64,000 nt of DNA from an uncultured Corynebacterium sp. (lineage in GTDB: Bacteria > Actinomycetota > Actinomycetes > Mycobacteriales > Mycobacteriaceae), in NCBI RefSeq assembly GCF_946221935.1, contig NZ_CAMIGN010000005.1, forward strand, positions 62,001 to 126,000, in the 5' to 3' direction. Positions 1-8,194 of this stretch are shown one piece after another. The first letter of the stretch is position 1; every line of letters starts with the position of its first letter. Under the pieces are notes generated by a model. The model had not been told where the DNA came from, did no database searches, and saw only the letters and a list, made by a program, of their open reading frames with translations. The translations under genes were made by a program, and so were the position numbers.

Positions 1-746
1 GTACCGCCGACTCGGGCGAGGGCGCGGGCGAGTGGCTGGGCTCTTGGACCATCTTCTACTGGGCATGGTGGGTCTCCTGGTCCCCATTCGTCGGGATGTT
101 TGTCGCACGTATCTCCCGCGGTCGTACCATCCGCGAGTTCGTATCCGTTGTGCTCATGGTGCCTACTGTGGTCACCATCATCTGGTTTTCGATCTTCGGT
201 GGCTCTGCCGTTCACGCAGAGGACACGGGCAACTCCATCTGGGGCGATGGTGAGGCCACCAGCCAGCTATTTAACCTGTTGCACACTCTGCCTATGGGCA
301 AGGTCGCAAGTATCGTTGCGATGATTCTGCTGGCGACCTTCTTCATCACGTCCGCCGATTCTGCGTCCACGGTCATGGGCTCAATGTCGCAGCGCGGCAA
401 GCTTGTCGCTAACCGTGGTGTCACGGTTCTGTGGGGTGCCCTGACTGCAGTGATTGCTCTCATGCTGCTGCTCACCGGTGGTGACGAGGCACTAACCAAC
501 TTGCAGAACGTCACGATCATTGCGGCAAGCCCCTTCCTGCTGGTGATCATTGCGTTGATGTTTGCCATCTTCAAGGCCTTGTCCAACGATCCTCTCTACC
601 TGGATCAGAAGGCGCAGCGAGAATACGCTTTGCGCATGGCACGCGAGCGTCGCATCAACAAGCAGCGAGAAGCTGCGAATGCAAAGAAATCCCGGCGCGT
701 CGAGGGAGCTGCCAAGGAAGCTGCCAAGGGAACTCAAGACGCATAA
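1..746 (+). CDS. BCCT-family osmolyte transporter, C-terminal part (5' end outside window)
   Basis: The reading frame is open from base 3 to the stop at 744-746 and enters the window from the left, giving about 247 residues. It begins with the aromatic segment WTIFYWAWWVSWSPFVGMF, the hallmark of betaine/carnitine/choline transporters (BetP, EctP, LcoP), which take up compatible solutes with sodium or protons. About four more hydrophobic membrane segments follow, including one containing the FITSADSAST stretch typical of the family. The protein ends in a basic, charged cytoplasmic tail (many Arg/Lys/Glu); in BetP such a tail senses osmotic stress, so a similar role here is an inference. An intrinsic terminator follows directly. 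The family call is firm; the substrate is not determined. Confidence 0.9.
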   Translation, partial: TADSGEGAGEWLGSWTIFYWAWWVSWSPFVGMFVARISRGRTIREFVSVVLMVPTVVTIIWFSIFGGSAVHAEDTGNSIWGDGEATSQLFNLLHTLPMGKVASIVAMILLATFFITSADSASTVMGSMSQRGKLVANRGVTVLWGALTAVIALMLLLTGGDEALTNLQNVTIIAASPFLLVIIALMFAIFKALSNDPLYLDQKAQREYALRMARERRINKQREAANAKKSRRVEGAAKEAAKGTQDA

Positions 747-760
747 ACTGACGCTATAGA

Positions 761-789
761 AAAGCAGCCCAGGTAACCTGGGCTGCTTT
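761..789 (+). terminator. Intrinsic terminator after the BCCT transporter
   Basis: A perfect 13-bp inverted repeat (AAAGCAGCCCAGG / CCTGGGCTGCTTT) with a 3-nt loop lies 15 nt after the transporter stop codon. The right arm ends in TTT. It separates the transporter from metG. Confidence 0.85.
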
Positions 790-811
790 CGCATCGTATA
801 AGCGGATCACC

Positions 812-817
812 TAATCT
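812..817 (+). promoter_or_regulatory. Putative -10 box of metG, leaderless arrangement
   Basis: TAATCT matches the corynebacterial -10 pattern TAnnnT and ends 7 nt before the metG ATG. No Shine-Dalgarno sequence lies between. Transcription would start at or next to the start codon. Confidence 0.45.
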
Positions 818-824
818 TAAGGTT

Positions 825-2663
825 ATGTCTAAACGAGTTCTCACCTCAGTTGCATGGCCTTATGCCAACGGCCCCCGTCACATCGGCCACGTCGCCGGGT
901 TCGGTGTGCCCTCGGATGTTTTCGCACGCTATCAGCGAATGGTCGGCAACGAGGTGCTCATGATCTCGGGCACCGACGAGCACGGCACACCGCTGCTGGT
1001 GCAAGCGGAAAAAGAAGGCACGACCGTTCAGGAACTTGCGGATCGTTACAACCGCATCATCGTCGAAGATTTGGCGGGACTCGGACTTTCCTATGATTTA
1101 TTCACCCGCACCACCACGCGCAACCACTACGCCGTAGTGCAAGAGCTCTTCACCGGCCTTTACAACAACGGCTACATGGTCACCCAAACCACTCGCGGAG
1201 CCATCAGCCCGTCAACGGGGCGTACCCTTCCGGATCGCTATATCGAAGGCACCTGTCCGATCTGTGGCGCTAAGGACGCCCGTGGCGACCAATGTGACAA
1301 CTGCGGTAACCAGCTGGATCCTGAGGATCTCATCGACCCGCGCTCCAAAATCAACGGCGAAACCCCGGAATTCGTCGATACCGAGCACTTCATGCTGGAC
1401 CTTCCCGCTCTAGCCGACGCGCTGAGCACCTGGCTCAAAGGCCGCACCGATTGGCGACCGAACGTCCTGAAGTTCTCCCTCAACTTGCTAGAGGATATTC
1501 GCCCGCGCGCTATGTCCCGCGATATCGACTGGGGTGTGCCGATCCCCGTCGAGGGATGGCAGGACAACAACGCGAAGAAGCTCTACGTGTGGTTCGACGC
1601 CGTCGTGGGCTATCTCTCCGCGTCCATCGAATGGGCCTGGCGCATCGGTGACCCTGAGGCATGGCGCAAGTGGTGGAACGAACCGGAAGCGCTGTCCTAC
1701 TACTTCATGGGTAAGGACAACATCACCTTCCACTCCCAGATTTGGCCTGCCGAACTGCTGGGATACAGCGGCAAGGGAGCCAAGGGCGGAGAGGCCGGCG
1801 AGTTGGCCGAGCCTGAGCTGAACCTCCCGACCGAGGTTGTGTCCTCCGAGTTCCTGACAATGTCGGGTTCCAAGTTCTCCTCTTCCAAGGGAGTTGTGAT
1901 CTACGTCCGCGACTTCCTCAAGGAGTTCGGTCCCGACGCACTGCGTTACTTCATCGCCACCGCCGGCCCGGAGACCACTGACACCGATTTCACCTGGGAT
2001 GAGTTTGTGCGCCGCATTAACTCCGAACTCGCAAATGAGTGGGGAAACCTGGTTAACCGCACGGTCTCTATGGCCTACAAGAACTTTGGCGAAGTGCCTA
2101 CCCCAGGACCGCTCACTGCAGAAGACGAAGCACTGTTGGCCGAATCCGCCAAGGCTTTCGACGTGGTCGGCGACAACCTCAGCCGCTCTCGCTTTAAGGC
2201 CGGCATTACCGAAGCCATGCGCATTGCGGGTCGTGCCAACCAGTACATCGCCGCAATGGAGCCATGGAAGCTGGCGAAGGACGAATCGCAGCGCGAGCGT
2301 CTCGCCACGGTTCTGTACACCGCACTGCAGGTCGTCTCGGACGTCAACACCTTGCTCACCCCCTACCTGCCGTTCTCCGCGCAGAAGATTTATGAAACTC
2401 TCGGCGGGGAAGGGACTTGGGCAGCTCAGCCAGAGGTTATTGAGGTGACTGATGAGTCTCCGCGGGAGCCAATGGGCGTCGGCCTACCGGAAAAGGGACG
2501 TACGTACCCCGTCATCATGGGCGACTACACAAAGCAAAAGGCGACATGGGCACGCCAAGAGATTCAGCCCGGAACGGTACTGCACAAGCCAAAACCACTG
2601 TTCCCCAAGCTGGACCCAGAGCTGGCAGAGACCGGACCCGAGTGGGCTCCTGTCCAGAAGTAA
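825..2663 (+). CDS. metG: Methionyl-tRNA synthetase
   Basis: This 612-residue class I aminoacyl-tRNA synthetase charges tRNA-Met with methionine in the cytoplasm. The HIGH-type signature is ANGPRHIGH at residues 14-22. A zinc knuckle with CPxC and CDNC pairs lies at about residues 144-161. The KMSKS loop appears as KFSSSKG near residue 350, a variant form of the motif. The length fits the dimerisation-domain-free actinobacterial enzyme. The start ATG sits 7 nt after a TAATCT -10-like box, suggesting a leaderless mRNA. The gene is convergent with the HAD phosphatase gene 7 bp downstream, and metG-tatD-rpf-ksgA order matches mycobacteria. Confidence 0.97.
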   Translation: MSKRVLTSVAWPYANGPRHIGHVAGFGVPSDVFARYQRMVGNEVLMISGTDEHGTPLLVQAEKEGTTVQELADRYNRIIVEDLAGLGLSYDLFTRTTTRNHYAVVQELFTGLYNNGYMVTQTTRGAISPSTGRTLPDRYIEGTCPICGAKDARGDQCDNCGNQLDPEDLIDPRSKINGETPEFVDTEHFMLDLPALADALSTWLKGRTDWRPNVLKFSLNLLEDIRPRAMSRDIDWGVPIPVEGWQDNNAKKLYVWFDAVVGYLSASIEWAWRIGDPEAWRKWWNEPEALSYYFMGKDNITFHSQIWPAELLGYSGKGAKGGEAGELAEPELNLPTEVVSSEFLTMSGSKFSSSKGVVIYVRDFLKEFGPDALRYFIATAGPETTDTDFTWDEFVRRINSELANEWGNLVNRTVSMAYKNFGEVPTPGPLTAEDEALLAESAKAFDVVGDNLSRSRFKAGITEAMRIAGRANQYIAAMEPWKLAKDESQRERLATVLYTALQVVSDVNTLLTPYLPFSAQKIYETLGGEGTWAAQPEVIEVTDESPREPMGVGLPEKGRTYPVIMGDYTKQKATWARQEIQPGTVLHKPKPLFPKLDPELAETGPEWAPVQK

Positions 2664-2670
2664 CGCGGAG

Positions 2671-3351
2671 CTAGTCCGCGCGGCGTAAACCCGTAATCGG
2701 CATCAGCACCTCGTGGACGGATTCCACGCCGCGCCATGGGTACGCATCCCAGCCACGGCGCTCAGCAGCATCCAAGTTGGCCTGGCGATCGTCAAAGTAA
2801 ACCAGGGAAGCGTCCTCGTAGCCGGCTGCGGCCGCGGCCTGCTCGAAGCGACGGAACGCGCCCTGGTGGGGCTTAGTGAACCGCAGGTCGGGGGAGAAAC
2901 AGGTGACGGCTGCACCATCGGTCCAATCCTGGCTCAGCACCGCCTCCATCACCGGTCGCGGCGCGTTGCTGAAAATGCCCCATGGCTGATCAATAGCGTT
3001 GAGGTGGTTCAGCAGGTTGAGCACAGACGTGTTAACGGTGGAGCACAGTCGGGTGTCCGTCTCCTGCAACTCGGCGAGGAGTTCCGGGGTAGGGCTTACC
3101 CCAGCTGCGCGGCAGAGCGTGGTGAAATAGTCGTTCGGTCCCATCGAAAGACTATAGCTTTCGCGGTAGCGGCCATAGGCGGCCTCGAAGCTGAACGGAT
3201 CAGTGATGATGGTCGGAACGCTAGTCTGACTGCCGGTATTGTCGCGGGACTGGATGCTGGCGTGGCGGATCATCACAGTGGTGAGCTCGCGCAGAGTGTG
3301 GCGGCGCTGAACCAGTACGCCACCCAAGTCGAAGACGATGAAGTGTTCCAT
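2671..3351 (-). CDS. HAD-superfamily hydrolase (YihX-like phosphatase)
   Basis: The 226-residue protein has the HAD nucleophile motif VFDLGGVL near residues 6-13, the motif III lysine in RFTKPHQGAF and motif IV LVYFDDRQANL near the C-terminus. The DxGxV form of motif I, with Gly where many HADs have a second Asp, is also seen in the YihX/epoxide-hydrolase branch of HAD-IA phosphatases. It probably dephosphorylates a small phosphorylated metabolite; the substrate cannot be read from sequence. It is divergent from the MFS gene with 131 bp between. GGAAAG about 12 nt before the ATG may be its ribosome binding site. Confidence 0.85.
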   Translation of the reverse strand: MEHFIVFDLGGVLVQRRHTLRELTTVMIRHASIQSRDNTGSQTSVPTIITDPFSFEAAYGRYRESYSLSMGPNDYFTTLCRAAGVSPTPELLAELQETDTRLCSTVNTSVLNLLNHLNAIDQPWGIFSNAPRPVMEAVLSQDWTDGAAVTCFSPDLRFTKPHQGAFRRFEQAAAAAGYEDASLVYFDDRQANLDAAERRGWDAYPWRGVESVHEVLMPITGLRRAD

Positions 3352-3482
3352 GGTCAGAGTGCTTTCCTTTGCAGTTGCAGTGGTGTGGGAAGTAGCTGGT
3401 GGGAACTAGTAGGTTTAAAGCTAGTGTGCCTCGCCTGCATGGCCAGAAGGTGGCGCCAACGCGAAGCTAAAACGAACCGGGG

Positions 3483-4763
3483 GTGAACAAAATGCCGACT
3501 GTGCGACAAGGAGCGCGTCGCATCCCTTCCGCCGTCGCTTTCATTGCGGCACTGGCGGTATTGCTGACTAGCTCCAACTTGCGCAGCCCTGTGAGCACTT
3601 TTCCGCCCATCGCGGACCAGGTCGCCGATGGGCTGGAGGCTTCCGGGCTATTCATCGGCTTAGTGGGAATGGCCCCTACCGCAATGTTTGCCGTTGCCGC
3701 GATCCTTTCTGGTCCCATGGCCAAGGCGTTGTCTTTTCGGGCCGTCATTAGCACGGCAATGGTGCTCGCTACCGCCGGATTTGGACTAAGAACTATCGCA
3801 TCCAACGAGCTGCCGTTCCTTGCCGGCACCATGATCGGGCTGGTTGGGGTTGGTATAACCAACACCCTCTTACCCGCCGTGATTAAGGACTATTTTCCTT
3901 TCAAGCTCACGGTCATGTCCATTGCCTACATGGCAGTCGGGCAGGTCAGCATGGCCACTGCTTCTGTTGCTGCCGTGCCGCTCGCCGAACTCGGGGGCTG
4001 GCGTGTGGCGATCGGAGTGTGGGCCATCCCGCCGCTTTTGGCGCTGCTGTGCTGGGGTGTGCTTGTGTTCGCTGTGACTCCGGGAACCGCCAGCCAACGC
4101 GGTGGCGAGATGTTGCGACAAGCGCACCCACGGAAGCTGATGGGCGTCATAAACAACAAAAACAACGAGTCCCGCGGCGCCTATAGTCATATCTGGAAAA
4201 ACCCCGTGAGCTGGGGGATTGTGGTCATGTTCGCCATGACCTCCTCGATTTCCTACTGCTTTATCACCTGGGCGCCAAAGATCATTGTGGAGTCCGGTGG
4301 CTCGGCACAGCTCGGTGGGGTTATCGGCGGAGTGTTCGCCATCGTCGGCACGGCGTCATCCTTCTTGGTGCCGTGGATGACCTCGCGCTTCGAACGCGGT
4401 GCGGCGGCGGTGACGATCCTCTCTTGTAGCTGCATGTTCGTTGCGCTGCTGATGGTGATTACTGACCCCATGCGCCTGCCGGTGGTGTGGATTTCGTTGG
4501 TGTCGCTGGGATGCTCGACCTTCCCACTCGGGTTGATGCTGATCGCCACTCGCACTCGCGAGCCGAAGGCCGCCGCGGTGCTCTCGTCGGGCGCGCAGGG
4601 CATCGGGTACACCGTCGCCTGCATTGGGCCTTTTGGTTTTGGTGCTCTTTATGACGCCACTGCGTCCTGGACCACCGGACTGAGTGTTCTCGTGGGATTC
4701 AATGTCGTCCTGCTGGGCGCGGGATTGGTGGCTAGCCGGAGGGTATTCGTCGACGATCGCTGA
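3483..4763 (+). CDS. MFS transporter of the CynX/NimT type
   Basis: The 426-residue integral membrane protein starts with GTG. The first membrane segment runs into TSSNLRSPVSTFPPI, a pattern typical of the cyanate/nitroimidazole (CynX/NimT) branch of the major facilitator superfamily, and about twelve hydrophobic segments follow. A short hydrophilic, charged loop near residues 200-235 (HPRKLMGVINNKNNESRG) is the expected central cytoplasmic loop. Members export or import small anions or drugs; the substrate here is unknown. It lies between the divergent HAD gene and tatD. Confidence 0.85.
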   Translation: MNKMPTVRQGARRIPSAVAFIAALAVLLTSSNLRSPVSTFPPIADQVADGLEASGLFIGLVGMAPTAMFAVAAILSGPMAKALSFRAVISTAMVLATAGFGLRTIASNELPFLAGTMIGLVGVGITNTLLPAVIKDYFPFKLTVMSIAYMAVGQVSMATASVAAVPLAELGGWRVAIGVWAIPPLLALLCWGVLVFAVTPGTASQRGGEMLRQAHPRKLMGVINNKNNESRGAYSHIWKNPVSWGIVVMFAMTSSISYCFITWAPKIIVESGGSAQLGGVIGGVFAIVGTASSFLVPWMTSRFERGAAAVTILSCSCMFVALLMVITDPMRLPVVWISLVSLGCSTFPLGLMLIATRTREPKAAAVLSSGAQGIGYTVACIGPFGFGALYDATASWTTGLSVLVGFNVVLLGAGLVASRRVFVDDR

Positions 4764-4808
4764 CAGCCGAAGTCGGTTGCGGAAAGCCAGCCGCCACAGG
4801 GTACTAAG

Positions 4809-5717
4809 GTGGTGCGTATGGCTAAAAAGAAGCGACCCACCCCTGTTCCGCCCGAGCCGATTGTGCCCCTTTTCGATGCGCACACTCACCTCTGGTCCAC
4901 GGTATTGAAGAACCAGCGCAGGGAGGATGCGGATGCTCGCGAGTTCGGCGAGGACGATCACCAGCGCTTGGTGGGGGAGTTTATGGATCGCGCCTATGCA
5001 GTTGGCGTGCGCGGGGTATGCACGGTAGGCGATGGTATTGAGGAAACAGAGAAGGCTCTGCAGGCCGCGGAGTTTCATGATCGTGTGTGGGCAGCTTGTG
5101 CTGTGCATCCCACAAAGGCACAGACGGTGACAAAAAAGGTGCGCGAGCGTTTGCAGGAGATGGCCTTTCACCCACGCTGCGTGGCGATTGGTGAAACTGG
5201 ATTGGATTCCTATTGGATTGGCAAAGATGCAGGAGATGGGGAGGAGACCCCGAGCATTGAGGTGCAGGAGGAGGCACTGCGCTTCCATATTGACCTGGCC
5301 TGCGAATCCGGCAAGGCGTTGATGATCCACAACCGTGAAGCGGAGGCTGATCTATTGCGAGTGCTGGCCGATGCGCCCCAACCGGAGAACGTGATTCTGC
5401 ACTGTTTTTCCTCTCCACTGGAGGTGGCCAAGGAAGCTCTGGATCGTGGCTATGTGCTCTCCTTTGCGGGCAACGTGACTTTCAAACGCAATGAGGAACT
5501 TCGTGAAGCGGCACGGATTGCGCCGCCGGAACAGATTCTCGTCGAGACCGACGCTCCCTATATGACGCCTGAACCTTTTCGCGGTGCACGCAACGAGCCG
5601 GCTTTTGTGGGCTACACGGCGGCGTGTGTGGCGAAACAACGAGGAGTAAAGCCGCAGGAGCTCGGTGAGCTAGTGACAGCCAATGCTGCACGGCTCTATG
5701 GGATCGAACTCCGCTAG
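4809..5717 (+). CDS. tatD: TatD-family metal-dependent deoxyribonuclease
   Basis: The 302-residue protein has the metal-binding residues of the TatD amidohydrolase-like family: FDAHTHL near residue 20, AIGETGLD near residue 120, MIHNREAE and ILHCFSS in the middle, and VETDAPYMTPEPFRG near residue 245. TatD enzymes are Mg-dependent 3'-5' nucleases. The first possible start is GTG at 4809; ATG at 4818 is an equally good alternative and would remove three residues. Position directly before the rpf gene matches mycobacteria. Confidence 0.92.
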   Translation: MVRMAKKKRPTPVPPEPIVPLFDAHTHLWSTVLKNQRREDADAREFGEDDHQRLVGEFMDRAYAVGVRGVCTVGDGIEETEKALQAAEFHDRVWAACAVHPTKAQTVTKKVRERLQEMAFHPRCVAIGETGLDSYWIGKDAGDGEETPSIEVQEEALRFHIDLACESGKALMIHNREAEADLLRVLADAPQPENVILHCFSSPLEVAKEALDRGYVLSFAGNVTFKRNEELREAARIAPPEQILVETDAPYMTPEPFRGARNEPAFVGYTAACVAKQRGVKPQELGELVTANAARLYGIELR

Positions 5718-5908
5718 TGAGGTGTGTGTTTCTGCTGTGACGCGAGGTAACGAAAACGTATAAAAATTAACGCAAGTTAGCCTGCGTGTTTACTGTTGTT
5801 GCAGATGTACCCCCATATTTGTGATTTGTGGAACATTTTGCCCCGGATCTTTGTCTCGCAAGGATCGTTATCGTATTGTGACAAAAGTTGAAAAAATCGG
5901 CGTTCGGG

Positions 5909-5958
5909 CGCCCCGAGCAACAAGCGCAGTCGAAAAGCGCAGTCGAGACCTCGGGGCG
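5909..5958 (+). promoter_or_regulatory. Leader hairpin with internal direct repeat upstream of rpf2
   Basis: Perfect 9-bp arms CGCCCCGAG (5909-5917) and CTCGGGGCG (5950-5958) enclose a 32-nt loop. The loop contains AAGCGCAGTCGA twice (5922-5933 and 5935-5946). The structure lies 25 nt before the GTG of rpf2 and before the purine stretch GAGAGAGG that probably serves as ribosome binding site. No T-run follows. Confidence 0.55.
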
Positions 5959-5983
5959 TCACAATGAGAGAGGCAACGATCTA

Positions 5984-7162
5984 GTGTCACCGAAGAAGAA
6001 GTCCCACCTGCACCGCATTAACAACACCAACTCCACCCCGCTGCGCATCGCCACGGGTGGCATGCTCGCCACCCTGGTTGTCGGCGGCGGCGTTGCGGTC
6101 GCTGGGCAGAAGTCGGTCACCCTCGACGTCAACGGCGATATCATCCAGGCCAGCACCATGTCCGGCGACGTCAAGGGCGCCCTAAAGTCCGCTGGCGTGG
6201 AAATCGATAACCGTGCCATGGTTACCCCGGCACTCGATGAGGCCATCGGCGACAACTCCACGATCACCGTGCGCAGCGCTCGCACCGTGGCGCTCACCAT
6301 CGACGGCAAGCAGGAAAAAATTGATACCACCGCGCTGACCGTAGGCTCCCTGCTGGATCAGATCGGTCGTAGCGATGCTGCAAACCAGCTGTCTCAGACG
6401 CGCAACAAGGAAATCCCGCTCGACGGCATGGAGCTGGAGATCGTTACCCCGAAGAAGTTCACCTTGAACGACGGTGGTGAAGAGGGTCGCATGAGCCTGC
6501 CCGCCCGCACCGTGGGCGAGATCTTCGAAATGCGTGGCACCCCGCTGGGCAAGGAAGACAAGGTCACCCCGGCCGCAGACACCCCGCTGGCAGAGGGGAT
6601 GCACATTGACGTCACCCGCATCGCCACCCGCGATGAAACTAAGGTGAAGGAAGTTCCGGCTCCGGAGCGTGTGAAGGAAGACCCGAACATGCCAGAGGGC
6701 AAGGAAAAGATTGTCGAAAAGGGTGCTCCGGGCAAGGCTCGCGTCACTGTCACCGTCCGTACCGTCAATGGCCAGGAAGTAAGCCGCGACGAGAAGTCCT
6801 CCAAGGAGATCGCTGCTCCGAAGGAGCGCGTAATCATCCGCGGCACCAAGAAGGCTGCCGACAGTGAGGATTCCAAGGACTCCAACACGGGCGCAGCTGC
6901 ACCGTCTGTAGCCGACGGTTCCGTATGGGATCAGCTGGCACAGTGTGAGTCCACCGGCAACTGGTCCATCAACACCGGCAACGGTTTCTCCGGAGGCCTG
7001 CAGTTCACCCCGTCCACCTGGGCAGGCTTCGGTGGCACGCAGTACGCACCGGCTGCCCACATGGCAACCCGAGAGCAGCAGATCGCCGTGGCAAAGAAGG
7101 TACAGGCTGCCCAGGGCTGGGGTGCATGGCCTGCCTGCACTTCCAAGTTGGGTATACGCTAA
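5984..7162 (+). CDS. rpf2: Resuscitation-promoting factor Rpf2 (RpfB-like)
   Basis: Secreted or membrane-anchored peptidoglycan hydrolase of 392 residues. In order: a short basic N-terminus, a hydrophobic segment near residues 22-40, three DUF348 repeats (to about residue 215), a G5 domain, and a C-terminal Rpf lysozyme-like domain starting at WDQLAQCESTGNWSINTGNG with the catalytic Glu after Cys and a second Cys near the end. The layout and C-terminus (GWGAWPACTSKLGIR) are very close to C. glutamicum Rpf2. I chose GTG 5984, giving MSPKKKSHLHRINNTNST, because this matches the start of known homologues and has GAGAGAGG 10 nt upstream. An in-frame upstream ATG at 5888 would add an implausible extension across the leader hairpin. 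Confidence 0.95.
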   Translation: MSPKKKSHLHRINNTNSTPLRIATGGMLATLVVGGGVAVAGQKSVTLDVNGDIIQASTMSGDVKGALKSAGVEIDNRAMVTPALDEAIGDNSTITVRSARTVALTIDGKQEKIDTTALTVGSLLDQIGRSDAANQLSQTRNKEIPLDGMELEIVTPKKFTLNDGGEEGRMSLPARTVGEIFEMRGTPLGKEDKVTPAADTPLAEGMHIDVTRIATRDETKVKEVPAPERVKEDPNMPEGKEKIVEKGAPGKARVTVTVRTVNGQEVSRDEKSSKEIAAPKERVIIRGTKKAADSEDSKDSNTGAAAPSVADGSVWDQLAQCESTGNWSINTGNGFSGGLQFTPSTWAGFGGTQYAPAAHMATREQQIAVAKKVQAAQGWGAWPACTSKLGIR

Positions 7163-7215
7163 CCCGCTCGCCTCACCGCGCACCTTCATCGGTTTTTATC
7201 GGGCACTAGCTCGAC

Positions 7216-7221
7216 TATCCT
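7216..7221 (+). promoter_or_regulatory. Putative -10 box of ksgA, leaderless arrangement
   Basis: TATCCT ends 4 nt before the ATG at 7226 and 7 nt before an in-frame GTG at 7229. No Shine-Dalgarno sequence is present. Transcription would start at the first codons; the GTG is then the better-spaced start. Confidence 0.4.
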
Positions 7222-7225
7222 GTGA

Positions 7226-8194
7226 ATGGTGAATGAACGGAAGATTCGGCTGCTGGGGCCAAATGAGATCCGGCAGCTTGCCGAAGAACTGGACCTAAAC
7301 CCCACCAAGAAGCTGGGGCAGAACTTCGTCCACGACCCCAACACAGTGCGCAAAATCGTGAAGGCCGCCGACGTGTCCGCCGCGGACAACGTGGTAGAAA
7401 TCGGACCTGGCCTGGGGTCTTTGACTCTGGCGCTGCTGGAAACCGGAGCGAGTGTCACTGCCGTCGAAATCGACCCACGACTGGCCGGAAAGCTACCCGC
7501 AACCCTTGCAGAACAAGGCGCCGAAGGCCTTGACACTGCGGTGATTCTCAAGGACGCAATGGTCGTCACCGCCGAGGACTTTGCGAACGGGGGACGCCCA
7601 CTTCCCACCGCACTTGTCGCGAATCTTCCCTATAACGTTTCCGTGCCTGTGCTCTTGCACATGCTGGAGGAATTCCCCAGCATCGATCGCGTGCTCGTCA
7701 TGGTGCAGCTGGAAGTTGCAGACCGCCTAGCTGCGACTCCTGGCTCCAAAATCTATGGAGTGCCCAGTGTGAAGGCTGGTTTCTATGGTTCCGTCAACCG
7801 CGCGGCGACCATCGGTAAAAACGTTTTCTGGCCTGCCCCCAAGATCGACTCTGGTCTGGTGCGGATAGACCGCTATGCCGAGGGAGAGCAGCCATGGGCG
7901 GAGATCGTCCGTGAAGCTGGCGAAGACACTGAATCAGAAGACACTGAATCAGAAAACACTGAATCAGAGGCGCTGCGCCGTGAAGTGTTTGCTTTGGCTG
8001 ATGCGGCATTCCTACAAAGGCGCAAGACCTTAAGAGCCGCACTGTCCGGCCATTTCGGTAGCGGGCAAGCTGCCGAGGAGGCGCTGCGCAGCGCGGGGAT
8101 CGATCCAACCCTGCGTGGCGAGAAGCTCTCCACCCAGCAATTTGTGCAGCTTGCCGTGACCTCCCTGCAAGGAAGTCAGCGAGGGGCTCGATGA
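7226..8194 (+). CDS. ksgA: 16S rRNA (adenine1518/1519-N6)-dimethyltransferase KsgA
   Basis: The 322-residue SAM-dependent methyltransferase dimethylates two adjacent adenosines near the 3' end of 16S rRNA during small-subunit maturation. The SAM motif VVEIGPGLGSLT is near residue 55 and the catalytic NLPYNVSVPVL near residue 135. The C-terminal domain carries an insertion: residues 233-247 are three near-identical pentapeptides EDTES/EDTES/ENTES, encoded by a 15-bp tandem repeat. I do not expect such an acidic insert in this family. The gene overlaps ispE by 4 nt (ATGA). The start may be ATG 7226 or GTG 7229. Confidence 0.96.
   Translation: MVNERKIRLLGPNEIRQLAEELDLNPTKKLGQNFVHDPNTVRKIVKAADVSAADNVVEIGPGLGSLTLALLETGASVTAVEIDPRLAGKLPATLAEQGAEGLDTAVILKDAMVVTAEDFANGGRPLPTALVANLPYNVSVPVLLHMLEEFPSIDRVLVMVQLEVADRLAATPGSKIYGVPSVKAGFYGSVNRAATIGKNVFWPAPKIDSGLVRIDRYAEGEQPWAEIVREAGEDTESEDTESENTESEALRREVFALADAAFLQRRKTLRAALSGHFGSGQAAEEALRSAGIDPTLRGEKLSTQQFVQLAVTSLQGSQRGAR
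7922..7966 (+). repeat. Three 15-bp tandem repeats inside ksgA
   Basis: GAAGACACTGAATCA occurs twice exactly and a third time with one change (GAAAACACTGAATCA). The repeats are in frame and encode EDTES-EDTES-ENTES. Changes in copy number would keep the frame. Confidence 0.9.

Noticed and set aside
5775..5795. DtxR/IdeR box around GTTAGCCT upstream of rpf2
   Set aside because: Only the central 8 bases fit; the flanks do not complete the 19-bp palindrome.
5820..5840. GlxR (CRP-type) site TGTGATTTGTGGAACA upstream of rpf2
   Set aside because: Left half TGTGA is good but the right half does not give TCACA; too weak to list as a site.
5888..5983. Upstream in-frame extension of rpf2 from ATG 5888
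   Set aside because: The extension would be encoded by the hairpin and its direct repeats, has no signal-peptide character and does not match homologues, which start near GTG 5984.
5718..5983. ydaO-type c-di-AMP riboswitch before rpf2
   Set aside because: Such elements precede rpf genes in some actinobacteria, but I find none of the consensus segments and the leader is too short.
7922..7966. CRISPR-like or VNTR array
   Set aside because: Only three 15-bp units without spacers, inside an open coding frame; it is a coding repeat.
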